Assembly (NCBI GenBank): GCA_910588875.1
Contig: CAJURT010000007.1
Span: forward strand, 58,370-122,369
DNA length: 64,000 nucleotides
Source: an uncultured Lachnospiraceae bacterium
Lineage (GTDB): Bacteria; Bacillota; Clostridia; Lachnospirales; Lachnospiraceae
Direction: 5' to 3'
In this document: piece by piece, positions 25,698 through 34,715 of the stretch
How the letters are laid out: every line of letters begins with the position of its first letter
Position numbering within the stretch: position 1 is the stretch's first letter
Notes under the pieces: model-generated
The model's database searches: none
The model's input: only the letters and a program-made list of their open reading frames with translations
What the model was told of the DNA's origin: nothing
Translations under genes and position numbers: made by a program

Positions 25698-26456
25698 CTA
25701 CTCTCCAAGATAAGCCGTGATAACCCGCTTGTCGTTGAGCACCTCTGAGGTCTCACCTTGGGTCAGCACCTGCCCGAAGTTTAACACGGTCAGCCGCTCA
25801 CAGATGCCGGAAACCAGCTTCATGTCATGCTCAATCAAGAGGATCGTCATATTAAAATTATCTCGCACAAAGCGGATGGTCTCCATCAGTTCCGCAGTTT
25901 CATTGGGGTTCATTCCCGCCGCAGGTTCATCCAGCAGCAAAAGCTTTGGTTCTGTTGCCAGGGCGCGGGCAATCTCCAGCTTCCGTTGTTTGCCGTAGGG
26001 AAGGTTGGATGCCTTATAGTCCCACTCCCCGTCCAGGTCAAACACCTTCAAAAGTTCCATCGCCCGCCCGTCCATCTGTTTTTCCACTTTATAAAACCGG
26101 GGCAGGCGCAGGATACCTTCAACCGTAGAATATTTGTAATGGTTATGCAGGCCGGCCTTAACATTGTCCAACACGCTCAGTTCCTTAAACAGCCGGATAT
26201 TCTGAAAGGTACGGGCGATCCCGTGCTGATTGATCTCAATGGTTTTTTTGCCGGTGATATTCATCCCGTCCAGGAGAATTGTCCCGGTATCCGGGCGGTA
26301 CACCCCAGTCAGCAGGTTAAATACGGTGGTCTTCCCGGCGCCGTTGGGGCCGATCAGGCCATATAACTGGCCTTTTTCAATGGTGACGCTGAAATCATCC
26401 ACTGCCTTTAAGCCGCCGAAGGAAATGCCCAGGTTCTTTACTTCCAACATTGCCAT
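25698..26456 (-). CDS. livG: Branched-chain amino acid ABC transporter ATPase LivG
   Basis: The 252-residue partner ATPase has Walker A GPNGAGKTT, signature-type LPYGKQRKLEIARAL (the L-Y-G-x-Q variant typical of LivG), Walker B LLLDEPAAGMNP and ILLIEHDMKLV. Its length exceeds LivF because of the LivG insertion (HNHYKYSTVEGILRLPRFYK). It begins one base after livM, indicating coupling. Confidence 0.97.
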   Translation of the reverse strand: MAMLEVKNLGISFGGLKAVDDFSVTIEKGQLYGLIGPNGAGKTTVFNLLTGVYRPDTGTILLDGMNITGKKTIEINQHGIARTFQNIRLFKELSVLDNVKAGLHNHYKYSTVEGILRLPRFYKVEKQMDGRAMELLKVFDLDGEWDYKASNLPYGKQRKLEIARALATEPKLLLLDEPAAGMNPNETAELMETIRFVRDNFNMTILLIEHDMKLVSGICERLTVLNFGQVLTQGETSEVLNDKRVITAYLGE

Positions 26457-26457
26457 A

Positions 26458-27525
26458 TCACGCAGCCTCCTTTGCGGCAGAGTCTTTCTTTTTCCGGAAA
26501 CGATCCAGCATCACTGAACGGAGTTCAATCGCTTTGGGGCTGGAGTTGAAGAGCATCATCACAATCAGCACCACCGCATAGATCAGCATCCGGTAATCAT
26601 TCAGCCCACGCAGCAGTTCAGGCAGCAGGGTAAGCACTACCGCTGCGATCATCGAACCGCGGATGTTGCCCAGCCCTCCCAGCACCACAAACACCAGGAT
26701 CATAATCGACATATTGTAGCCGAAGTTTTTCGGCGTGGCGGCCAAGGTGGACAGGTTGTGGGCATACAGAACCCCGGCCACGCCGGCCAGCGCCGCAGAA
26801 ATGGAAAAAGCCATGAGTTTATATTTTGTGATATTGATCCCAATGGATTCTGCTGCAATCCGGTTGTCGCGGATGGACATAATAGCCCGGCCGGTGCGGG
26901 AGTGGATTAAATTCAGCACGATAAAAAGTGTAATCAGCAGCAATACCAGGGCGATGAGGAAGGTTGCTGCCTTTGGGGTGCCGGTGATCCCCTGGGCACC
27001 CTTGATGATAACCACCCCGGTCTCATCCATCCCCAATGACATGGTATCCTTTATGGAAAAATGGAACCCGTTTTTATCCAGGCCGATATACATAACATTG
27101 ATCAGGTTTTTAATAATCTCGCCAAAGGCCAGGGTGACAATGGCAAGGTAATCCCCCTTCAGCCGCAATACCGGGATTCCGATCAGGATCCCGCACACCC
27201 CTGCCACGGCAGCGCCGATCAGGATTGCCAGGAAAAATCGAAGCTGCAGGCTTGGAAGCACATTTTCCATGCATTTGGTAAAAAAGGCCCCTGCAAAAGC
27301 GCCTACACACATAAAACCGGCATGCCCAAGGCTAAGTTCACCCAGAATGCCCACCGTCAGGTTCAGGGAAATAGCCAGGATAGAATACATGCACAGGGGC
27401 ACCAGGATTCCCCGCAAAAGGCTGGTCATATGCCCTGTTTTATCCATAATCTGCACCAGGATCCAGCACCCTACCACAATGGCGTATGTGATGCTGTTTT
27501 GAATCCTTACTTTACTTTTATTCAT
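26458..27525 (-). CDS. livM: Branched-chain amino acid ABC transporter permease LivM
   Basis: A 355-residue membrane protein with about eight to ten hydrophobic segments and the LivM pattern GELSLGHAGFMCVGAFAGAF, IGIPVLRLKGDYLAIVTLAFGEI and GMIAAVVLTLLPELLRG-like GSMIAAVVLTLLPELLRG. It pairs with LivH. The ATG at 27525 has AGGTGG five bases upstream and is preferred over the GTG at 27534, which overlaps the livH stop. Confidence 0.95.
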   Translation of the reverse strand: MNKSKVRIQNSITYAIVVGCWILVQIMDKTGHMTSLLRGILVPLCMYSILAISLNLTVGILGELSLGHAGFMCVGAFAGAFFTKCMENVLPSLQLRFFLAILIGAAVAGVCGILIGIPVLRLKGDYLAIVTLAFGEIIKNLINVMYIGLDKNGFHFSIKDTMSLGMDETGVVIIKGAQGITGTPKAATFLIALVLLLITLFIVLNLIHSRTGRAIMSIRDNRIAAESIGINITKYKLMAFSISAALAGVAGVLYAHNLSTLAATPKNFGYNMSIMILVFVVLGGLGNIRGSMIAAVVLTLLPELLRGLNDYRMLIYAVVLIVMMLFNSSPKAIELRSVMLDRFRKKKDSAAKEAA

Positions 27526-27534
27526 CGCATCCAC

Positions 27535-28416
27535 CTACACTTTCTCATTGATCTTCCGGCCTAAGATACCAGTAGGGCGCACCAGAAGCACGATAATCAG
27601 CACAGAAAACACAATGGCATCTGAAAGCTGGGAAGAGATATATGCTTTGGACAGGTTCTCGATTACCCCAAGGAGGATACCGCCGATCAATGCCCCGGGA
27701 ATCGAGCCGATGCCCCCGAATACAGCAGCCACAAAAGCCTTAATCCCTGGCATGGAACCAGTGTAGGGGGTGAGGGACGGATAAGTTGAGCAAAGCAACG
27801 CCCCGGCAATTGCCGCCAATGCCGAACCGATGGCAAAGGTAATCGCAATGGTCCGGTTCACATCGATGCCCATCAGGGTGGCTGCCCCGTTGTCTTCTGA
27901 CACAGCAAGCATGGCCTGTCCCACCTTCGTCTTATTGATAAAGGAAGTCAGCGCAGCCATAATTGCAATACAGGAAATAATTGTTACAATGGTGACGCTG
28001 GAAATTGTCAGCGCCCCGTCCGCCAGCTTCAGGTTCGGCAAGGTCACCACAGAGGTGAACTGGCGGGCATTTGACCCAAAGATCAGCAATGCCACATTTT
28101 GCAGCAAATAGCTGACTCCGATTGCCGTAATCAGAACAGCCAGGGAGGAAGCCCCCCGTAACGGCCGGTACGCCACCCGCTCAATCGTCACTCCCAGCAC
28201 AGTACAGACCACAACTGCCACAAAAATTCCTAAAAGCGGCGGCAGCCCCATTGTGCTGACCACAGTAAAGATGGCAAATCCTCCCACCATAATGATGTCC
28301 CCATGGGCAAAATTCAGCATCCGTGCGATTCCATACACCATCGTGTATCCCAGTGCGATGATGGCATAAATGCTGCCCAGGCTGATTCCATTGATCAGAT
28401 ATGACAGAAAACTCAT
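27535..28416 (-). CDS. livH: Branched-chain amino acid ABC transporter permease LivH
   Basis: A 293-residue permease that starts LSYLINGISLGSIYAIIAL, with ARMLNFAHGDIIMVGGFAIF and PGIKAFVAAVFGGIGSIPGALIGG as LivH landmarks. It forms the transmembrane channel with LivM. It is the second gene of the operon, 234 bases downstream of the substrate-binding gene, with a partial terminator in between that could lower permease output relative to binding protein. Confidence 0.96.
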   Translation of the reverse strand: MSFLSYLINGISLGSIYAIIALGYTMVYGIARMLNFAHGDIIMVGGFAIFTVVSTMGLPPLLGIFVAVVVCTVLGVTIERVAYRPLRGASSLAVLITAIGVSYLLQNVALLIFGSNARQFTSVVTLPNLKLADGALTISSVTIVTIISCIAIMAALTSFINKTKVGQAMLAVSEDNGAATLMGIDVNRTIAITFAIGSALAAIAGALLCSTYPSLTPYTGSMPGIKAFVAAVFGGIGSIPGALIGGILLGVIENLSKAYISSQLSDAIVFSVLIIVLLVRPTGILGRKINEKV

Positions 28417-28569
28417 GAAACCTACCCCTTTTCGTCTTTTCTCTTCAAAGCAAAAATAACCATGGATTGACGTTTTAGCACGTCAAATAATTAAAATATC
28501 AAGTCGAATTATATCATAGGAAGAAACGATGTGCAAGCGAAAACAGATAAAATAAGCAGACCTAAAAGG

Positions 28570-28603
28570 AACAGGGAGCTGTCTTTAAAGACAACCCCCT
28601 GTT
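28570..28603 (-). terminator. Partial terminator between livJ and livH
   Basis: Minus-strand AACAGGG and CCCTGTT enclose an inner palindrome TGTCTTTAAAGACA, followed by CCTTTT. A leaky terminator here would give a short abundant livJ transcript and a longer operon transcript. The 233-base gap otherwise shows AT-rich sequence with no second clear promoter. Confidence 0.65.
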
Positions 28604-28649
28604 GGGTTTTCTATATCACCCAGCCAGTTTTGCCATAGCTGCAAACCTT

Positions 28650-29879
28650 TTACTGCATCTCATACACACCATTGACAATCTTCACTGCTTTTGGAGCCTT
28701 TCCTGTCTCACCGGCAGCATCCCAGGTCATGCCTTCACCGGTCAGGCCGTCAATGGAAATCTCGGTCATAGCTGTCTTCATGGCATCACAGATTGTGGAA
28801 GCATCCATATCCGGGGTAATGCCTGCCTGCTCAGCAGCAGCCTTGATGGCATATACCGCATCATAGGCGTCTGCCGCAAACTGGTTCGGCTCAATGCCGT
28901 AAGCAGCTACATAAGCGTCTGTAAAGGCCTTGCTCCCCTCTTCTGTGGAAGAGAAGGGGGTCAGCAGCATTACGCCTTCCGCCAGGGAGGTATCAAAATT
29001 CTCCACGCTTAAGATACCATCCATCCCATCCACACCGAAGAATATCGGTGAGAATTCCTTGTCACTGGCCTGCTTTAAGATTACGGAAGCCTCCTGATAA
29101 TAAATCGGCAGGAATACCAGTTCTGCCCCGGCATCTTTTGCCTTGTCCAGCTGTACAGAAAAGTCTGTGTTGGTATCAGCGGTAAACGCCTCATCTGCCA
29201 CAATCTCCAGATTTTCATTCGCCGCCTCGGCCACAAAAGCCTCACGGATACCGGAGGAATACTCGGTAGAACTGTCATAGATAATCGCAATCTTGGTTGC
29301 CAGCTTGTTTTCCCCGATGTACTTGGCAGAAGCTGTACCCTGGGCCGGGTCAGCAAAGCAAACGCGGAACACATTGTCCGGGGCAGCGCATTCTACCGCT
29401 GAACCGGAAGGGGTAATCTGGAACAGGTTGTCATTGGCAGATTCTGCTGCAACTGCAATACAGGGCTTGGAAGTAACTGCGCCCACCAGCATCTGCATAT
29501 TCCAGTCCTTCAGGGTGTTGTAGGCATTGACGGATTTCTCCGGGTCGTGCTCGTCATCCTGGGAATTCATCTCCAGCATTGCGCCGTTTACGCCGCCTGC
29601 CTCATTGATCTCCTTCACAGCCAGATCCACGCCGTTCTGCACGGCAATGCCGTAAGCGGCTGCCGGGCCGGTCAGCGGGCCTACCACGCCAAGCTTAAAG
29701 GAACCACCTTCTGCGGACGGGGCAGCTGCCTCATCACCGTTATTTTCTGCCGCAGCTTCAGTTTTTGTATCATTGCCTGCCGGTGCAGCTGTCGTTGTTT
29801 CTGCGGAATTTCCGCCACCACAGGCAGTCAGGGAAGCGGCCATCACTGCTGCCAGCCCTAAACCAACAAATTTCCTCAT
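28650..29879 (-). CDS. livJ: Branched-chain amino acid-binding lipoprotein
   Basis: A 409-residue solute-binding protein of the Leu/Ile/Val-binding family. A lipoprotein signal with lipobox LTAC (Cys about 19) is followed by an Ala/Thr/Glu linker, then FKLGVVGPLTGPAAAYG, GAMLEMNSQDDEHDPEKSVNAY and IIYDSSTEYSSGIREAFV, all typical of LivJ/K. It is lipid-anchored outside the membrane. It is first in the operon, with AGAGGAGG before its ATG, driven by a near-consensus promoter and a candidate activator site. The ligand is probably branched-chain amino acids, but related proteins bind other amides. Confidence 0.93.
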   Translation of the reverse strand: MRKFVGLGLAAVMAASLTACGGGNSAETTTAAPAGNDTKTEAAAENNGDEAAAPSAEGGSFKLGVVGPLTGPAAAYGIAVQNGVDLAVKEINEAGGVNGAMLEMNSQDDEHDPEKSVNAYNTLKDWNMQMLVGAVTSKPCIAVAAESANDNLFQITPSGSAVECAAPDNVFRVCFADPAQGTASAKYIGENKLATKIAIIYDSSTEYSSGIREAFVAEAANENLEIVADEAFTADTNTDFSVQLDKAKDAGAELVFLPIYYQEASVILKQASDKEFSPIFFGVDGMDGILSVENFDTSLAEGVMLLTPFSSTEEGSKAFTDAYVAAYGIEPNQFAADAYDAVYAIKAAAEQAGITPDMDASTICDAMKTAMTEISIDGLTGEGMTWDAAGETGKAPKAVKIVNGVYEMQ

Positions 29880-29922
29880 AATCGTTTCCTCCTCTTTTTA
29901 ATCGCCTTTTAAGCTGAAAATC

Positions 29923-29951
29923 ATTATAGACGTATAAAAATCCATTGTCAA
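29923..29951 (-). promoter_or_regulatory. Consensus sigmaA promoter of livJHMGF
   Basis: Minus-strand TTGACA (29946-29951) and TATAAT (29923-29928) with a 17-base spacer, a perfect consensus. Initiation is expected near 29916, giving a leader of about 37 bases. Confidence 0.9.
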
Positions 29952-29972
29952 GAACTTTTTATGCATACCACC

Positions 29973-29989
29973 TATAACCTCAGGTTATA
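29973..29989. promoter_or_regulatory. Palindrome upstream of the liv promoter (activator-type site)
   Basis: TATAACCT-C-AGGTTATA is a perfect 17-base palindrome with an odd central base. Its centre lies about 65 bases upstream of the predicted start site, the usual recognition-site position of LysR-type regulators (T-N11-A). No regulator gene is next to it, so a distant regulator is implied. Confidence 0.6.
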
Positions 29990-30020
29990 ACTCCGCTTTT
30001 TGATATGGAAGTCTCCTGCA

Positions 30021-31052
30021 TCAGTCCTTTGTCAATTCCCCTTCCTTTTCCCAGAAAGCCCCTGTGCTCTCTTTCGCCTTATCCCTCAGCATCAGGTCAT
30101 CCACCGCTGTGCGGGCGGATTTCCCCTCGAACAAAACCTGGTTTACCTGTGTGATAATCGGCACCGGCACCTGGTATTTTTCCGCCAATGCCAGGCCGGC
30201 CCGGGCGGAATAGACCCCTTCCACAACCATCTGGACCTCATCCATAGCAGCTTTCATGGAATATCCTTTTCCGATCAAGATACCTGCCCGACGGTTGCGG
30301 CTGTGCATGCTGGCGCAGGTCACAATCAGATCCCCAATCCCGGAAAGGCCTCCAAAGGTGGCTTCCCTGCCGCCCATAGCCACTCCCAGCCGGGTAATCT
30401 CATAAATTCCCCTTGTAATCAATGCCGCTTTTGTATTATCGCCGTAACCTAACCCGTCAGCAATCCCCGCAGCCAAAGCGATCACATTTTTCAGGGCACC
30501 GCCGATTTCGATTCCAAGCACATCCGGGCTGGTATAGACCCGGAATACCGGGCTCATCAATATTTCCTGAAGATATTCTGCCGTTTTCCGGCTCCTGGCC
30601 CCTACCACGCAGGTAGTAGGCAGGCCGCGGCTCACCTCCTCTGCATGGCTGGGGCCGGAAAGCACTGCCACATCAGCCATGGGAAGTTCCTGCTCAATCA
30701 CTGCTGAAAGAGTCATCAGGGTAGCCTCCTCAATCCCCTTGGCCACATTGACCAGAATTTGCCCTTCTCTGCAGAATGGCCGCATTCCGGCTGCAGTTTT
30801 CCGTACATAGATGGATGGGACTGCCATCACCAGCAGATCCCTGCCCAGCATTGCCTGGTCAAGGGATTCTGTAAATTCCATCTCCTCTGGCAGTTTCAAT
30901 TCCGGAAGGGTCGGAAGCTGCCGGGTATTGTTTAAATGTTCTATTTCATGCCGAAGCGCCGACCATACGATGATTTCATGCCCCTGATGATATAAAAGGG
31001 AAGCCAGGGCGATTCCCCAGCTTCCTGCTCCGATAATACTGATTTTTGCCAT
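30021..31052 (-). CDS. gpsA: NAD(P)-dependent glycerol-3-phosphate dehydrogenase
   Basis: GpsA makes sn-glycerol-3-phosphate from dihydroxyacetone phosphate for phospholipids. The 343-residue protein has the Rossmann motif ISIIGAGSWGIALASLL, the NTRQLPTLPELKLP loop, AGIADGLGYGDNTKAALITRG with the catalytic lysine region KNVIALAAG, and the conserved C terminus. ATG at 31052 has AAGGA 10 bases upstream; the GTG at 31061 lies too close. It is last in the run DUF512-der-plsY-gpsA, so its product feeds PlsY directly. Confidence 0.95.
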   Translation of the reverse strand: MAKISIIGAGSWGIALASLLYHQGHEIIVWSALRHEIEHLNNTRQLPTLPELKLPEEMEFTESLDQAMLGRDLLVMAVPSIYVRKTAAGMRPFCREGQILVNVAKGIEEATLMTLSAVIEQELPMADVAVLSGPSHAEEVSRGLPTTCVVGARSRKTAEYLQEILMSPVFRVYTSPDVLGIEIGGALKNVIALAAGIADGLGYGDNTKAALITRGIYEITRLGVAMGGREATFGGLSGIGDLIVTCASMHSRNRRAGILIGKGYSMKAAMDEVQMVVEGVYSARAGLALAEKYQVPVPIITQVNQVLFEGKSARTAVDDLMLRDKAKESTGAFWEKEGELTKD

Positions 31053-31100
31053 CACTGCCACGTCCTTCCCGATAATTTTTCCCCATGCATCCGTTATTGC

Positions 31101-31736
31101 CTACTGCTTTTTCGCCCCCAGCTTATTCTCTGTACCGGATAAAAGCCGTTTGATATTAGAACGGTGGCGCCAGATCCCCATCAGGCCGATCACGGCAGCC
31201 ATGATATAAAATTCCGGCAGCGCCCTGTCTGCAATCCCGAAATCCCCCCGGGAACCAAAGAACACCATGCCAATAAAAAACAGAATCATCACAAGAATCG
31301 ACCCCAGGGAGACATAACGGGTCACGGCCACCACAAGAACAAATACCACGAGGCAGACCAACATCACCCGCCAGTCCGTAGCTGCCAGCAGGCCGGCAGA
31401 AGCAGCAATTCCCTTCCCGCCTTTAAACCCCATATAAAAAGGAAAATTATGCCCTAACACCACACCAAAGCCGGTATACAGCAGATAGACGTAGATCATT
31501 TCCGGCTGTTCCCGGAACAGATACCGGGTCAGCAGGCATGCCAATACCATTTTGGACACATCCCCTATGAATACGATGAGCCCTGCCTTGATCCCCATAA
31601 CCCGAAGTATATTGGTACTGCCGGAATTCCCGCTGCCATACTTGCGGATATCCATATTGTGGGCTTTACTATAAAGATACCCGGTCTGGAATAATCCGAA
31701 CACATATCCCATTATGAGGCAAATTACCCGTTCCAT
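31101..31736 (-). CDS. plsY: Acyl-phosphate glycerol-3-phosphate acyltransferase
   Basis: PlsY acylates glycerol-3-phosphate with acyl-phosphate made by PlsX. The 211-residue multi-pass membrane protein has the signature loops SGNSGSTNILRVMG, VLGHNFPFYMGFKGGKGIA and the glycine-rich GAVLGHNFP-type segment (here GVVLGHNF). Its start overlaps the der stop by one base. PlsX is encoded far right in this window; together with gpsA it makes up the first steps of phosphatidic acid synthesis. Confidence 0.95.
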   Translation of the reverse strand: MERVICLIMGYVFGLFQTGYLYSKAHNMDIRKYGSGNSGSTNILRVMGIKAGLIVFIGDVSKMVLACLLTRYLFREQPEMIYVYLLYTGFGVVLGHNFPFYMGFKGGKGIAASAGLLAATDWRVMLVCLVVFVLVVAVTRYVSLGSILVMILFFIGMVFFGSRGDFGIADRALPEFYIMAAVIGLMGIWRHRSNIKRLLSGTENKLGAKKQ

Positions 31737-33064
31737 TACTGCTCCTTTCCGGAACGCTCACGGATGAGAAACCGCAGCGCCGTCCCTTTGAAACCAAAAG
31801 TTTCCCGAATCTTATTTTCCAGATACCTGACATAGGAAAAATGCATCAGTTCCTTGTCATTGACAAATACCACGAAAGTCGGGGGCTTCACTGCCACCTG
31901 GGTCATATAAAACAGTTTCAGGCGCTTCCCCTTATCTGACGGGGGCTGCTGCAACGCCACTGCCTCCGCCATAATCTCATTGAGCACGCCGGTAGCCACC
32001 CGCATATTCTGGTTCTGCCGCACCACATCGATCAGTTCAAACAGCTTGGGAAGCCGCTGCCCGGTGGCTGCTGAGATAAAAATCATCTCCGCATACTGCA
32101 TAAAAGAAAGGGTATCCTGGATTTTCTTGGTATACTCATAAATGGTCTTATCCGTCTTTTCCACGGCATCCCACTTATTGACGGCCACGATAATCCCTTT
32201 TCCCCGGTCATGGGCAATCCCGGCAATCTTGGCGTCCTGCTCTGTCACCCCTTCCGTTGCATCAATGACCAAAACCACCACATCCGCCCGCTCAACTGCC
32301 GACACTGTGCGGATGATGCTGTATCGTTCCAGATCCTCCTTTACCTTGCTCTTCCTCCGCAGCCCTGCTGTATCAATAAACACATATTCCGTCCCTTCAT
32401 GTACCACCTCAGTGTCCACAGCATCACGGGTAGTCCCTGCGATATCTGACACGATCACCCGGTTTGTGCCGATCAGCTTATTGATGATGGAGGATTTGCC
32501 CACGTTTGGCTTTCCGACAACTGCCACTCGGGGACGGTCATCTTCCTCCTCCCCCAGCTGTTCTGCCTTAAAATGTTTGGCTACCTCATCCAGCAAATCT
32601 CCTATCCCCAAACGTGAAGCAGCCGACACGGCAACCGGATCCCCGATCCCCAGGTTGTAAAACTCATAGACATCATTCCCATATTTCTGGAAGCTGTCTA
32701 CTTTATTGACTGCCAGCACCACCGGTTTGGAGGAACGGCGCAGCATATCCGCCACCTTGGAATCGGAATCTACCAGACCCTGATGTACGTCAACGATAAA
32801 AATAATCACATCTGCTGTGTCAATGGCAATCTGTGCCTGTTCCCGCATCTGGGAAAGAATAATGTCCTTGCTGTCCGGTTCGATCCCTCCGGTGTCAATC
32901 AGGGTAAAGTTCATATTCAGCCAGGTGCAATCCGCATAGATCCGATCCCTGGTCACCCCGGGGGTGTCCTTGACAATGGAAATTGTCTGCCCGGCCAGGG
33001 CGTTGAACAGAGTGGATTTCCCGACATTCGGCCTCCCCACAATCGCAACAATTGGTTTACTCAT
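31736..33064 (-). CDS. der: Ribosome-biogenesis GTPase Der
   Basis: Der (EngA) is a double GTPase needed for late 50S assembly. The 442-residue protein has two G domains: GRPNVGKST with DTGG and NKVD, then GKPNVGKSS with DTAG and NKWD, followed by the C-terminal KH-like domain ending FLIRERSGKE. Family length is normal. It follows the DUF512 gene with a 25-base gap and is directly linked to plsY. Confidence 0.97.
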   Translation of the reverse strand: MSKPIVAIVGRPNVGKSTLFNALAGQTISIVKDTPGVTRDRIYADCTWLNMNFTLIDTGGIEPDSKDIILSQMREQAQIAIDTADVIIFIVDVHQGLVDSDSKVADMLRRSSKPVVLAVNKVDSFQKYGNDVYEFYNLGIGDPVAVSAASRLGIGDLLDEVAKHFKAEQLGEEEDDRPRVAVVGKPNVGKSSIINKLIGTNRVIVSDIAGTTRDAVDTEVVHEGTEYVFIDTAGLRRKSKVKEDLERYSIIRTVSAVERADVVVLVIDATEGVTEQDAKIAGIAHDRGKGIIVAVNKWDAVEKTDKTIYEYTKKIQDTLSFMQYAEMIFISAATGQRLPKLFELIDVVRQNQNMRVATGVLNEIMAEAVALQQPPSDKGKRLKLFYMTQVAVKPPTFVVFVNDKELMHFSYVRYLENKIRETFGFKGTALRFLIRERSGKEQ

Positions 33065-33089
33065 ATTTCCTCCATTCTGTTTTGCCGCA

Positions 33090-34493
33090 TCACTGCCTTG
33101 ATTCCTGCTTCCCGTCTATTTCTCTCAGTTCATAGCCAGGGCATAAGACCGGCCCTGCCTCCTCATCCAGCCCAAGGATTGCCCGGACCAGGTCCCGACC
33201 GCCCGATTTTACAATATTTACCGGAACTTGTAAAGCACTTTGTACTTCCTCCCGCGTCACATCGTCCAAAAACACCTCTTCCCCGCTGCGGAACATGCAT
33301 ACCGGCAATAACAGCCGCTCTCCCAGTTCACGTCCGGCCAGCTGGCCGATTATATCCTGCCCGGTGAGCAAACCGGCCACCGTAATCTGTTCACCAAAAA
33401 ACTCGTTGCGGACGGCATAGACATATACCTGTTTTTGCGGATATTGCCGGGTTATCTTTTCCACCTGTTTTTTTACGTAGGGATAGGCCAGTTCCCCAGT
33501 GGCAATTGCCATGGTTTCCGGTTGGAACCCGTCCTTTGGCTGGTGAACCCGGGATTCAGGCTGCAATGCTTCCGTCACCTCACTGTCCAGCAGCCTCAGC
33601 ATGCCCACTCCGTTCTCCAGCTGGGGATAATTGTCATAGCGCCCCTCCTCCGGCAGTTCACGGCCAGCCAAAATATAGAATTCATCGCTGGCATGGACAA
33701 AATGGTTCCCCCACTTTTCATAGAGGATTTCCTGCCATTGTTCAATGATCTTTAGGGCTGCAGCGGCGGATTCTTTATCAAAGGGTTCCAGGGGATACAG
33801 CCCTTCCCGGAACTTTGACAGCCCTACCGGAACCACTGACACACTTTCCATCACCGGCAGGTACTTCGCCAGATCCCGGATGGTGCGTTCCAGTTCCCGG
33901 CCGTCGTTGATTCCCCGGCAAAGCACAATCTGCCCGTTCATGGGCACCTGTGCCTCAAACAGGGTATCCATCTTTTTCAGCGCTTCCCCGGCAAAGCGGT
34001 TGTGAAGCATCTCACAGCGCAGCTTGGGATTGGTCGTATGCACGGAAATATTGATCGGAGCCAGCTTGAACCGGATAATGCGCTCAATGTCCGGATCCTT
34101 CATATTCGTCAAGGTGATATAATTCCCCTGCAGGAAGGACAATCGGGAATCATCATCTTTAAAATACAGGGTTTTTCGCATACCGGGGGGCATCTGGTCA
34201 ATAAAACAGAAAATACAGCGGTTGCTGCAGGACTTATACTCACTCATCAGCCCATTCTCAAAAGTGATCCCCAGATCCTCATACTCATTCTCTATCTCCA
34301 GTTCCCAAAGTTCCCCATCCGCCTTTTCCACCAGCATAACCATGCTTTCGCTTCCCACATAATACTCGTAGTCAAAGATATCCTCAATCTCGTTCCCATT
34401 GATGGCAAGCAAAAAATCTCCTGCCTCCAATTCCAGTTCCTCGGCAATAGAACCCGGATCCACTGCCTGAATCTTATGCTTTCTTTTCTCCAT
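33090..34493 (-). CDS. DUF512 radical-SAM protein with N-terminal PDZ
   Basis: This 467-residue protein begins with a PDZ-like domain (HKIQAVDPGSIAEELELEAGD, then INGNEIEDIFDYEYYV) and continues with a radical SAM motif CxxxCxxC (Cys89, Cys93, Cys96; CSNRCIFCF). This is followed by the DUF512 block (LLTGQDIIGQL, VNIVKSGGRDLVRAILG). The substrate is unknown; the family typically sits next to der in Clostridia, as here. The frame opens earlier, but the promoter -10 element lies at 34522-34527, so the ATG at 34493 is the practical start. Confidence 0.9.
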   Translation of the reverse strand: MEKRKHKIQAVDPGSIAEELELEAGDFLLAINGNEIEDIFDYEYYVGSESMVMLVEKADGELWELEIENEYEDLGITFENGLMSEYKSCSNRCIFCFIDQMPPGMRKTLYFKDDDSRLSFLQGNYITLTNMKDPDIERIIRFKLAPINISVHTTNPKLRCEMLHNRFAGEALKKMDTLFEAQVPMNGQIVLCRGINDGRELERTIRDLAKYLPVMESVSVVPVGLSKFREGLYPLEPFDKESAAAALKIIEQWQEILYEKWGNHFVHASDEFYILAGRELPEEGRYDNYPQLENGVGMLRLLDSEVTEALQPESRVHQPKDGFQPETMAIATGELAYPYVKKQVEKITRQYPQKQVYVYAVRNEFFGEQITVAGLLTGQDIIGQLAGRELGERLLLPVCMFRSGEEVFLDDVTREEVQSALQVPVNIVKSGGRDLVRAILGLDEEAGPVLCPGYELREIDGKQESRQ

Positions 34494-34521
34494 ACTGCTG
34501 TCCCTCTCATATTCTTTCCTT

Positions 34522-34550
34522 ATCATATCAATAATCCCCTGCTTTGTAAA
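34522..34550 (-). promoter_or_regulatory. Promoter of the DUF512-der-plsY-gpsA operon
   Basis: Minus-strand TTTACA (34545-34550) and TATGAT (34522-34527) with a 17-base spacer. The shared region with prs carries both promoters back to back. Confidence 0.7.
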
Positions 34551-34593
34551 GGAATGGGTTTTTGTTTTTTTTCGCAAAATATAACGCTTGCTA

Positions 34594-34623
34594 TTGACGC
34601 TCTGCTTATGCGGATGCTATAAG
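34594..34623 (+). promoter_or_regulatory. Promoter of prs
   Basis: TTGACG (34594-34599) and TATAAG (34618-34623), spacer 18. Initiation near 34630 gives an about 85-base leader. Confidence 0.7.
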
Positions 34624-34715
34624 TAGAATAGGAAAAACTATATCTACGGATGCTTAAAGAAACCGGCCGCAAAATGATTTGGGAGCCGGTTCCTTACCTT
34701 GGGAAGGAGTCTGCC

